Assembly: GCA_002411365.1 (NCBI GenBank)
Contig: DHSD01000029.1
Span: 1 to 64,000 of the forward strand
From: Ruminococcaceae bacterium UBA5295
GTDB lineage: Bacteria > Bacillota > Clostridia > Oscillospirales > Acutalibacteraceae
DNA length: 64,000 nt
Direction: 5' to 3'
Of this stretch, positions 15,878 to 23,365 are shown one piece after another. Below the pieces are notes generated by a model. The model was given only the letters and a program-made list of their open reading frames with translations, was not told the DNA's origin and searched no databases. Position 1 is the stretch's first letter, and each line of letters opens with the position of its first letter. Made by a program: the position numbers and the translations under genes.

Positions 15878-16675
15878 ATGAAAAAGATTGGCTTTATCGG
15901 CTGCGGCAATATGGCTAATGCCATGATAAGCGGTATCCTTGCTTCAGGTGCACTTAAACCGGCTGAAATCATTGCCTCAAACCATACTCTGCCTAAGCTT
16001 AAAATAGCACATAAGAATTTCGGGATTGACGTTACGCCAGACAACAAGAAAACGGCATCGGAAAGCGAAATCCTTGTGCTTGCGGTTAAGCCGCAGGTTT
16101 GTAAGGACGTTATAAAGGAGATTTCTTCAGCAGTGCCTGAAAACTGCATTGTGGTTACGCTGGCGGCCGGTATGACCATTACACAGCTCGAGAAACTTTT
16201 TGGCAGGCCTGTCAAACTGATACGGGCTATGCCGAATACGCCTGCTTTGGTGAGAGAAGGCATGACAGCCCTTTGCCCCGGCAAAACGGTAACGCCCGTA
16301 GAACTTGAACAGGTGCGCAGCCTTTTTGAAAGTTTTGGCAGGGCCGAAACAGTCAGCGAGAACATGATGGACGCTGTCACAGCAGTAAGCGGAAGCTCAC
16401 CTGCTTATGTATTTATGTTTATTGAGGCTATGGCCGACGCTGCCGTTATGGGCGGTATGCCGCGCAATAAAGCTTATACATTTGCGGCGCAGTCTGTCTT
16501 CGGCAGCGCAAAAATGCTTCTGGAAACTGGAAAACATCCTGGGGAGCTTAAAGATATGGTATGCTCGCCTGCCGGCACTACTATTGAGGCTGTGGCAACT
16601 CTCGAAAAAGACAATTTTCGCGGTGCCGTTATCGACGCAATGCAGTCTTGCATTAAAAAGTCAGAATCCATGTAA
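15878..16675 (+). CDS. proC: Pyrroline-5-carboxylate reductase
   Basis: Reduces pyrroline-5-carboxylate to proline with NAD(P)H. 265 aa with N-terminal nucleotide motif IGFIGCGNMANAMI, AVKPQV, the conserved RAMPNTPALVREGMTAL and the C-terminal signature region SGSSPAYVFMFIEAMADA, then VCSPAGTTIEAV. AAAGGGGTG site upstream. It is monocistronic here; no proA or proB adjoins. GC content is back to that of the chromosome after the AT-rich methylase island. Confidence 0.97.
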   Translation: MKKIGFIGCGNMANAMISGILASGALKPAEIIASNHTLPKLKIAHKNFGIDVTPDNKKTASESEILVLAVKPQVCKDVIKEISSAVPENCIVVTLAAGMTITQLEKLFGRPVKLIRAMPNTPALVREGMTALCPGKTVTPVELEQVRSLFESFGRAETVSENMMDAVTAVSGSSPAYVFMFIEAMADAAVMGGMPRNKAYTFAAQSVFGSAKMLLETGKHPGELKDMVCSPAGTTIEAVATLEKDNFRGAVIDAMQSCIKKSESM

Positions 16676-16830
16676 TATGTAATTTTAAATTTACTCCACG
16701 GCATACGGCTGATTAATTGCATTGTTTATAAATTTAGTAAAGTCCTTTATAGTGTAAAACTCAAAATTTGCTGAATTCTCATCTAATGTTAACAATTTTG
16801 ATAATTGAGATTACAGATAAGGTGAAAACA

Positions 16831-16859
16831 TTGACTCCTATTACTCTTCAGAATATAAT
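16831..16859 (+). promoter_or_regulatory. Promoter of the membrane-anchored propeller gene
   Basis: TTGACT, a 17-base spacer and TATAAT. The transcript would start near 16866, just before the GGAGG at 16878-16882. The rest of the 215-base gap after proC is AT-rich and shows nothing else. Confidence 0.78.
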
Positions 16860-16891
16860 CCAGATGTAAAGGACAAATGGAGGTAGTCTCA

Positions 16892-18115
16892 TTGACAAAA
16901 AAAGCAAAGTGGATAATCTTGGCAATATTTTGTGGCATTGTTGCTGTCGCATTGGCAATTTTTTTACCTCGCTATTGCGTGAAACAGCTTTCTGCCACTC
17001 AGTCTGCCATTCAAAGTGACTCAAGTACCAGGTCTGTTCCTAAAATAGCTGCGGCTAAAAAAAGCAGTTACTCAAGCACCAGGCCTGTTTATAAAATAGC
17101 TGCGGCTAAAAAGAGCAGCAGCTCATGTATTCCTTTAAAAAAAGACGGCATCCCTGCAAAACCGAAAAAAGATTTTCTGGCACTGAAAAGCCGCTATAAT
17201 CTTTTGCTGGTTCCGACATATGACGGTTCAAACCAGGAGACGCACCCAAAACTCCTTTATTTCAAAAATGGGTGGAATGGCTACCGTTACTGGATGTCGA
17301 TGACGCCGTATCCATCGACTAATGACAAATTTGAAAATCCGAGCATCGTTGTTTCAAATGACTTGAAAACATGGGTGGTGCCTAAAGGGCTTAAGAACCC
17401 GGTGACAGGTTTGCCATCAGATGTAAAGCATGGTGGTTACTATTCTGATCCTCAGCTTGTCATGAATGGTGATACAATGGAACTTTGGTTTCGTTATGTG
17501 CGTGGAAATCCCAAAACGGGCGGCGCAAACTATCGGTGTGACTATTACTACCGTATGAAGAGTACTGATGGTATCCATTGGAGCAGGCCGTGCCTCATGC
17601 AGTCCTCCAAAAAAGCAATTCTGAGCCTTGCAATAGTTTACCGTGAAGGAAAATATCAGTTTTGGTACAGAGATAATACAAATCACCTGATGTATGCGGA
17701 AAGCGTAAACGGTGTAAACTGGGTAAATTTCCATCAATGCCAGATACCTTTGCCGAAGGGCTTTGTTCCATGGCATCAGGATGTAGTGCTTTATAAGGGT
17801 AAATATTATTTGCTTCAGACAGCACTGTATAGGCCACATTATTCTTTTTCGCTGTTTCTCGCTGAATCGACGGATGGAGTTAATTTCACGCGCGGAGTAA
17901 AATTTTATCCGAGTGAAGACCCCATAGTGCTTCATAAAGCATGGCTTTACCGCAGCACGTTTGTGCCGACTGCAAATGGATTATTCCCAATGGTGGTTTC
18001 TTATTGCTTGCCGGGGCGTAAGTGGTTTATGACACGATGCACGATTTCACGAGCCATATGGGACAATGCATGCATGACTGGAAAGGCAGTTACACTGAGA
18101 ACTGTTTCAGCTTGA
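16892..18115 (+). CDS. Membrane-anchored beta-propeller protein, glycosidase-like
   Basis: No firm family name. From the TTG at 16892 (GGAGG 9 bases upstream; the ATG at 16877 overlaps that site) it is 407 aa. A basic start and one membrane segment (WIILAIFCGIVAVALAIF) are followed by a Ser/Ala/Lys linker with a 17-residue tandem repeat, then about 300 residues of repeated motifs (MKSTDGIHWS, AESVNGVNWV, AESTDGVNFT) typical of five-bladed propellers of the GH43/GH32/GH130 type. It would sit outside the membrane. It lies upstream of the LacI regulator of the maltodextrin locus; a role in glycan handling is inference. Confidence 0.7.
   Translation: MTKKAKWIILAIFCGIVAVALAIFLPRYCVKQLSATQSAIQSDSSTRSVPKIAAAKKSSYSSTRPVYKIAAAKKSSSSCIPLKKDGIPAKPKKDFLALKSRYNLLLVPTYDGSNQETHPKLLYFKNGWNGYRYWMSMTPYPSTNDKFENPSIVVSNDLKTWVVPKGLKNPVTGLPSDVKHGGYYSDPQLVMNGDTMELWFRYVRGNPKTGGANYRCDYYYRMKSTDGIHWSRPCLMQSSKKAILSLAIVYREGKYQFWYRDNTNHLMYAESVNGVNWVNFHQCQIPLPKGFVPWHQDVVLYKGKYYLLQTALYRPHYSFSLFLAESTDGVNFTRGVKFYPSEDPIVLHKAWLYRSTFVPTANGLFPMVVSYCLPGRKWFMTRCTISRAIWDNACMTGKAVTLRTVSA
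17021..17122 (+). repeat. 51-bp tandem repeat in the propeller gene linker
   Basis: Two adjacent 51-base units (17021-17071, 17072-17122), differing at a few positions, encode the linker repeat SSTRxVxKIAAAKKSxx. A recent in-frame duplication lengthening the stalk between membrane and propeller. Confidence 0.85.
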
Positions 18116-18160
18116 CATACCTTATATGAATGCACCTGCTGCTTCAAAATAGAATAAAAT

Positions 18161-18205
18161 GCGCCTTGAGTTGGCTTTATAACCACCTCAGGGCGTATTT
18201 TATGT
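18161..18205 (+). terminator. Terminator after the propeller gene
   Basis: CGCCTTGAGTTGG pairs with CCACCTCAGGGCG around CTTTATAA with two mismatches, followed by TATTTTAT. Confidence 0.7.
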
Positions 18206-18303
18206 TGCTGCATTGTGAAGCCGCTTTCTTTGAGAATATTCGCCAATGTGCACTAAAAAACAATATGCACAGTAAAAAATACCAGTTAATAATTTACAAG
18301 CAA

Positions 18304-18332
18304 TTGACTCACCATAAAATGCGTGATAGAAT
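18304..18332 (+). promoter_or_regulatory. Promoter of the LacI-family regulator
   Basis: TTGACT, a 17-base spacer and TAGAAT; the transcript would start near 18339, at the edge of the tandem operator half-sites. Confidence 0.75.
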
Positions 18333-18341
18333 TAAACTGTT

Positions 18342-18359
18342 ATCGAAAATATCGAAAAT
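18342..18359 (+). promoter_or_regulatory. Putative LacI-family operator (autoregulation)
   Basis: Two copies of ATCGAAAAT in direct tandem just downstream of the -10 box of the regulator. The same motif recurs at the phosphorylase promoter and a close palindrome (ATTTCGAAAT) at the ABC operon. The position predicts repression of its own gene. Confidence 0.6.
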
Positions 18360-18383
18360 TAACTGAAATGCAGGTACAATAGT

Positions 18384-19397
18384 ATGACTACAATCCGGGA
18401 TATCGCAAAGAAACTGAACCTTTCAATAAGCACGGTTTCGAAGGGCCTGAGCGGCGCAAGCGATGTGAGCAAGGAAACGCGCAAACTTGTACTGAATACT
18501 GCGCTGAAGATGGGCTATGTGCCGCGCCGGACACGGCCTGCGTCGCCTGTAAAAATATGCGTATTCATTGAGAACATGGGCTATGAGCGTGTTGAACAGT
18601 TTGGCTATGATATAATTATAGGCTTTAAGCTTGCAGCGGCCACAAAACAGTGGGACGTTTCCATTGTTCCAATGTCGCTTAATAAAAGCAATGGGATCCA
18701 GTATGAAGAATATATGTATTCGAACCATTACGCAGGGGGATTCCTGCTTGGGTTTGACCTGAACGACGATTTTCTCCGCCAGCTTAAAAAGACAACAATT
18801 CCCACAGTGCTGCTCGACAATGTCGTTTATAACAAATATGTTTCATGCCTTGGTGTAGACAATCAGGAAGGAATTTTCTGCGCTGTTCAGTACTTGGCGG
18901 GACTGGGTCATAAATCTATCGCAATGCTTAACGGCGACCCGCAGAGCTGGGTTTCAGCCGAGAGGCTGAGCGGTTTCCGCTTGGGGATGTCATACTATGG
19001 CCTTACAGTGCGTGAAGAGCTGATTGCTAACGGTGACTTTACTCTTTCTGACTGTGCAACAAAATTTGTAAGCCGGTTTATTAAAGCGGGCGCCACTGCC
19101 ATAGTGTGTGCAAGTGATGTCCTTGCGCATGGAGTGCTCTGTGAGCTCTACCGTCTTGGGCTTCGTGTGCCTGACGATATGAGCGTTGTTGGATTTGATG
19201 ACCTGCCGATTGCCGCCTATGCAACGCCTCCGCTTACAACGATCCGCCAGGACCGCCTTGCCATTGGGAAGAATGTCTGCCTGCTGCTTGAGCAGATAAT
19301 GAAAGGCAACCGCATTAACCGCCTTATGCTTATCCCTGAGCTTGTTGTGCGCAGCTCCACAGGAAGGCCGAGAACACGTGAGATCCATCTAAAATAG
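18384..19397 (+). CDS. LacI family transcriptional regulator (MalR-like)
   Basis: Sugar-responsive repressor, 337 aa. The N-terminal HTH reads TIRDIAKKLNLSISTVSKGL with hinge helix region ETRKLVLNTALKMGYVPRR. The periplasmic-binding-like effector domain follows, with LGVDNQEGIFCAVQYLAGLG, VVGFDDLPIAAYATPPLTT and the ending LIPELVVRSST. It is flanked by a propeller gene and, convergently, the maltodextrin ABC importer. Shared operator-like motifs support its being the local regulator. The effector is not identifiable from sequence. The regulator start has no strong ribosome site (GCAGGTACAATAGT). Confidence 0.93.
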   Translation: MTTIRDIAKKLNLSISTVSKGLSGASDVSKETRKLVLNTALKMGYVPRRTRPASPVKICVFIENMGYERVEQFGYDIIIGFKLAAATKQWDVSIVPMSLNKSNGIQYEEYMYSNHYAGGFLLGFDLNDDFLRQLKKTTIPTVLLDNVVYNKYVSCLGVDNQEGIFCAVQYLAGLGHKSIAMLNGDPQSWVSAERLSGFRLGMSYYGLTVREELIANGDFTLSDCATKFVSRFIKAGATAIVCASDVLAHGVLCELYRLGLRVPDDMSVVGFDDLPIAAYATPPLTTIRQDRLAIGKNVCLLLEQIMKGNRINRLMLIPELVVRSSTGRPRTREIHLK

Positions 19398-19536
19398 CCT
19401 ATGAATGAAAATCTTACTGCACTTTTATTTATAAAAATTAGAGTAAAAGATCTGGCCCCTCCCAAAAATGAAGAGGCCAGTGATGAGGAATAAATATGAA
19501 AAAAGAAGACCAATAACTTATAATCGGTTTATATAC

Positions 19537-19560
19537 CCTCTGCTTTGCAGAGGCTTTTTT
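19537..19560 (+). terminator. Terminator after the LacI regulator
   Basis: CCTCTGC, loop TTT, GCAGAGG, then CTTTTTTT. It lies in the convergent gap before the end of the ABC operon. Confidence 0.88.
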
Positions 19561-19599
19561 TGGCCATTTAATGAAAAACTGTATTGCACTGATTCATAA

Positions 19600-20472
19600 T
19601 CAGCCCTTTACAGCTCCAGCAACTACGCCTTCAATAATTTGCCTCTGGCAGAGTGCGTAGAAAATGATGATTGGTATAATTGCGAGGATAAGGACTGCCA
19701 TCATTGCGCCCATGTCAATGCTGCCATAGCCGCCCTGCAGGTACTGAATGGCGACCGGAATGGTAGGATAATCTTTGCCCATTACCAGGTATGGCATGAG
19801 GTAGTCGTTCCATATCCACATCGTATTCAAGATAGCGACGGTTATAGACGTTGGCTTCATAATAGGGAACACAACCTTAAAGAAGCACTGCAGAGGATTG
19901 CAGCCGTCGATTATTGCCGCTTCTTCGATATCAGTGGGGATCCCTTTTACAAAACCGGAGAACATGAAAACAGACATGCCGGCACCAAAGCCAAGATACA
20001 GCACAAGAATGCCGACCGGGTTGTCAAGGTGAAGGACATCTGCAATCTTTGTCATGGAATACATGACCATTTGGAATGGAATAACCATTGAGAAAACGAA
20101 AAGATAGTAAAGGACGTTGGCGTAGTGGTTTTTGGCGCGGGTGATGAACCATGCTGTCATGGATGTCAGGACTACGATAAGCAGCACGGAAAACACAGTG
20201 ATGAAAACAGAACGGCCAAAAGCACCCCAAAAATTAGTCTTTTCAATTCCGGAAACGTAATTCTTTGTACCGACGAATGTTTTAGGCATTATTCCGGCTT
20301 CACCGAGATCTTGTTGCTTGAAAGTCGGAAATTTGAAAGGCTCACTTGAAATGAACAGCTTCCCTTTGAAGGAGTTCATCAGCACCATTAAAATTGGGCC
20401 GATAAAGATAAGAGACAGGAAAGCGAGAATAATGGTGATAATTACATTTGCAGTTTTCCTACTTCTATTCAT
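19600..20472 (-). CDS. Carbohydrate ABC transporter permease (MalG-type)
   Basis: Inner-membrane permease of a CUT1 sugar importer, 290 aa with about six membrane segments. The EAA loop that contacts the ATPase reads EEAAIIDGCNPLQCFFKVVFPIMKP (IPTDIEEAAIIDG), and the C-terminal end has QRQIIEGVVAGAVKG, standard for the MalG branch. Its ATG shares one base with the stop of the upstream permease (TAATG), so translation is coupled. No ATPase gene follows; a shared MsmX-type ATPase from elsewhere is expected. Confidence 0.94.
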   Translation of the reverse strand: MNRSRKTANVIITIILAFLSLIFIGPILMVLMNSFKGKLFISSEPFKFPTFKQQDLGEAGIMPKTFVGTKNYVSGIEKTNFWGAFGRSVFITVFSVLLIVVLTSMTAWFITRAKNHYANVLYYLFVFSMVIPFQMVMYSMTKIADVLHLDNPVGILVLYLGFGAGMSVFMFSGFVKGIPTDIEEAAIIDGCNPLQCFFKVVFPIMKPTSITVAILNTMWIWNDYLMPYLVMGKDYPTIPVAIQYLQGGYGSIDMGAMMAVLILAIIPIIIFYALCQRQIIEGVVAGAVKG

Positions 20473-21317
20473 TAAGACTCGACTTCCTTCCTGCGTGTGG
20501 AATGCAACTGGATAACAGCTATAACAGCCAGAATAATGGTGAAGATTACGGCTTCTGCCTGACCGACACCAGCATAACCGGTAGTCCCGTAAAATGTTTT
20601 ATATATATCCAGTGCAACCAGTGAGGAGTCATTGCCAGGGGCACCGTTTGTAAGGGCCAGGTTCTGGTCGAACAGCCTAAAGGAATTAGTCAGTGTAAGG
20701 AAAGTGCAAATAGTGATAGCAGGCATTATCGTGGGGATCTTGATGTGAATAAGTGTCTGCCATGAAGAGGCACCATCAATTTCAGCTGCCTCAATCATGT
20801 CGGGGTTTATGTTCTGGAGAGCAGCTATGTAAATTACCATCATGTAACCTGTCATCTGCCAGCACATCAGTATAATTAAGCCTATGATACCATAGCTGCC
20901 TTTAGTTGTCAGCGTCTGGTTATATTTCATCAGGATGCCATTTAATATAAGCTGCCAGACATATCCGAGAACGATGCCTCCAATGAGGTTAGGCATAAAA
21001 AATATTGTGCGGAAGAAACTCGTGCCGCGCATCTTCCTTGTGAGCAGCAGGGCCAAAATAAACCCCAAAAGGTTTATAAGCACCATGCATATAATCGTGA
21101 ACAAAACTGTCCGGCCCAATGAAGGGAGAAAATCGGAATCACCCGAGAAAGCTTTTTTATAGTTAGCGAATCCGACAAATTTCGCGTCATTAACAGTTGT
21201 AAAATTTGCGAATGAAAGGCCGATGCCGGTAATAAATGGTATTAAAAATGCGATTGCAAAACAAATAACTGTGGGAAGAGTAAAAATAGCCCAGTATTTT
21301 CGCAGGACTTTTTGCAT
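20472..21317 (-). CDS. Carbohydrate ABC transporter permease (MalF-type)
   Basis: Partner permease, 281 aa. N-terminal WAIFTLPTVICFAIAFLIPF and other hydrophobic segments give about six membrane spans; the EAA motif is seen in DMIEAAEIDGASSWQTLIHI with KIPTIMPA following. A perfect AGGAGG lies before the ATG. It lies between the binding protein gene and the MalG-type gene. Substrate is inferred from the adjacent phosphorylase and MalQ as maltodextrin. Confidence 0.94.
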   Translation of the reverse strand: MQKVLRKYWAIFTLPTVICFAIAFLIPFITGIGLSFANFTTVNDAKFVGFANYKKAFSGDSDFLPSLGRTVLFTIICMVLINLLGFILALLLTRKMRGTSFFRTIFFMPNLIGGIVLGYVWQLILNGILMKYNQTLTTKGSYGIIGLIILMCWQMTGYMMVIYIAALQNINPDMIEAAEIDGASSWQTLIHIKIPTIMPAITICTFLTLTNSFRLFDQNLALTNGAPGNDSSLVALDIYKTFYGTTGYAGVGQAEAVIFTIILAVIAVIQLHSTRRKEVES

Positions 21318-21487
21318 TAAAGAACCTCCTAACCGGGATTGATATAATTTTGTTTAATGGGCACATACTTTGTACGGCTCCATGGCGCCATTTAAGCGGC
21401 CGTGAAATAACTTTATAAAAAATAGTGAGTGAATTATTATCTCCACCCACTATCTTTACAAAATGCTGAAAACTTTAAGCCTAATGC

Positions 21488-22894
21488 TCAGCTCTTTGAA
21501 GATGTTGCAGATGCTGCCGCTTCAGACTTCCATTTACTTACAACACCGCTCTTTACATCATCCCAGCTGCACTGGCCTTGTGCATAAGCGAGAAGGCGTG
21601 AGCCAAAGTAATCCTTAAAGTTCTGGCTTGGGAAGCATGTGAAATCCCACGGAATTGTCTTGATGCCGCTCTTGTTTTCCCATTTTCCAACTTCCTGTGC
21701 AAGCGGGTCATCAGGAGATTTGCCTTTAAACGCTTCGTATGGGGCAATAAATCCGAGGCCGCCATCGCTTGGGCTCTTTGTCACATAATCTGTTCCTTCA
21801 CCGGTGTAGAGCCAGTTGAGAAAATCGATTGAGGCTTTCTGGTCATCGGCAGAGGCTTTCGAGTTTATGCATGCGAAGTTTTCAGTGCCCATGCAGATTC
21901 CCTGTGTTTCTTCACCGCTGTGGCCTGTGTAGATAGGCATGAACTTGATGTCTTCTTTCTTCACGACATTGCCATCGGTCTTGCTTATGTCGCTCCACAC
22001 CCAGTTGCCGTTCTGCACCATCGCAGCTTGCCCAAGGGCGAATTCGCTGGTGGAGTCACCTACGCTCTTGCTGCCGAGAAGCTTTTTGTTCGTAACTGAA
22101 TTGTTAAGATACAGGTCGAAGATGTTTTTGAATTCGTTGCCATACTTAAACTGGATTTCATTTACACCTTTTGTTAAGTCGGTTTTGTTGTCCTGAAGCT
22201 CGTATGTGATTGGAATGTTTGCAAGGTGAGTCTGCCAGCGCCAGTCTTCGCCTGATTTGAGGGAAGTGCTTGCAAATACGCCTTTGATTCCAAGCTTGCC
22301 TTTTTTGGCGGTCATGTCTTCAACAACATCTTTGAATTTTGCGAAGCTGTTGATTTCGTCCATGCTCTTTGCTTTAGCGCCGTCAAGCTTGAAATATTTA
22401 TCCATTATTGCCTGGTTGTAGATAAGGCCGTAGCCTTCTACTGCCAACGGGAGACCGACAATTTTACTGCCATCCTTTAAAGCCAGTGACTGGCTTGTAA
22501 GCTGTTTGGCCATTTTCGTGTCAGTAAGGTCGGCGCAGTAGCTTCCCCATGTTTTATAGCCTACAGGACCGTTGCAGATGAATATGGTCGGCGCATCGCT
22601 CTTTGCCATCTCAGATCTCAGGGACTTTTCGTAAGTGCCGGCTGCAGCCGTCTGGACTTTTACCTTGACGCCTGTTTTCTGTGTATATGCCTTTGCGATG
22701 CCTGTAAACTGATCTGCCTGCTCAGGTTTAAAGTTGAGGTAATAAACCTGACCTTTAGTTCCAGTTCCGGAAGACTGGACTCCTCCTTTTGCTGTAGATG
22801 AAGTGTTGGTAGTCTTATGGCAGCCTGCAAACGTACCTGTGACCATCAATGCCGCAAGTGAAGCTGCAACTATCCTTTTTCCACAATGCTTCAT
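21488..22894 (-). CDS. Extracellular sugar-binding lipoprotein of ABC importer
   Basis: Solute-binding protein that delivers sugar to the permeases. From ATG 22894 (AGGGAG upstream; ATG 22915 has none) it is 468 aa. A lipoprotein signal peptide ends in VTGTFAGC, lipid-modified Cys at residue 25, then a Ser/Thr linker. The body has MalE/MsmE-like features: YTQKTGVKVKVQTAAAGTYEKSLR, GLPLAVEGYGLIYN and AMVQNGNWVWSDI. It is the first gene of the three-gene operon under the divergent promoter region. Maltodextrin is the probable ligand by context. Confidence 0.92.
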   Translation of the reverse strand: MKHCGKRIVAASLAALMVTGTFAGCHKTTNTSSTAKGGVQSSGTGTKGQVYYLNFKPEQADQFTGIAKAYTQKTGVKVKVQTAAAGTYEKSLRSEMAKSDAPTIFICNGPVGYKTWGSYCADLTDTKMAKQLTSQSLALKDGSKIVGLPLAVEGYGLIYNQAIMDKYFKLDGAKAKSMDEINSFAKFKDVVEDMTAKKGKLGIKGVFASTSLKSGEDWRWQTHLANIPITYELQDNKTDLTKGVNEIQFKYGNEFKNIFDLYLNNSVTNKKLLGSKSVGDSTSEFALGQAAMVQNGNWVWSDISKTDGNVVKKEDIKFMPIYTGHSGEETQGICMGTENFACINSKASADDQKASIDFLNWLYTGEGTDYVTKSPSDGGLGFIAPYEAFKGKSPDDPLAQEVGKWENKSGIKTIPWDFTCFPSQNFKDYFGSRLLAYAQGQCSWDDVKSGVVSKWKSEAAASATSSKS

Positions 22895-22956
22895 GACCAA
22901 TATCGCTCCCTTCATTCTGCGCTTATTAATGAAAAATAGTTTTACTGGCGCTTGCT

Positions 22957-22990
22957 ATTTCGAAAAATAACTGCCAAATAATTTCGAAAT
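22957..22990 (-). promoter_or_regulatory. Putative paired LacI operators of the ABC operon
   Basis: ATTTCGAAAAAT (22957-22968) and the perfect palindrome ATTTCGAAAT (22981-22990), with CG centres 24 bases apart, just downstream of the operon's promoter. They resemble the motifs at the regulator's own gene and at the phosphorylase gene. Confidence 0.6.
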
Positions 22991-23004
22991 AAAACACCGC
23001 AGTA

Positions 23005-23033
23005 AATATAACACAATTTTTTTTAAAATGCAA
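23005..23033 (-). promoter_or_regulatory. Promoter of the sugar ABC operon
   Basis: On the minus strand TTGCAT, a 17-base spacer and TATATT. Transcription would start near 22998 and run through the two operator-like sites. Confidence 0.65.
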
Positions 23034-23253
23034 GAGCTTTTGTTTAATCTTTTCCAATTTTTTTTCATTTTTCTAATTATCAATGCGTAATAAGGCCGCA
23101 GATGAATAAAGATGCAAAGCATTTTTTTCTGACACAATTATAACCGCATAATACAGTGGGTACCGCGGTGCTTAAGATTAAGCATAAAACTTTGGAATTA
23201 TCCGGAATATCCCATCCGGTGATTTCTGCCAAGCTGCAATAAAATAAAATGAT

Positions 23254-23296
23254 ATCGAAAATAAGTATTGAGATTATCGAAAACATATGATATACT
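23254..23296 (+). promoter_or_regulatory. Promoter and operators of alpha-glucan phosphorylase
   Basis: TTGAGA (23268-23273), a 17-base spacer, TATACT (23291-23296). ATCGAAAAT (23254-23262) lies just upstream of -35 and ATCGAAAAC (23276-23284) within the spacer, with CG centres 22 bases apart. The 470-base gap between binding protein and phosphorylase is otherwise AT-rich without a supportable gene. Confidence 0.65.
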
Positions 23297-23365
23297 TCAA
23301 GAAGTTGGCTTTTAGGTTATTAGAACATGAAGTTTTGGAACGTTTTTTAAGGGGGATTTTTCGTA

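Noticed and set aside
18130..18366. 78-aa plus-strand frame before the LacI regulator
   Set aside because: Spans a terminator and the regulator's promoter and operator; no ribosome site.
23080..23286. Minus-strand 68-aa hydrophobic frame between the binding protein and phosphorylase genes
   Set aside because: No ribosome site before its ATG, and it overlaps the phosphorylase promoter and both operator-like motifs. AT-rich DNA easily gives hydrophobic frames. A real small membrane protein is possible but not supportable.
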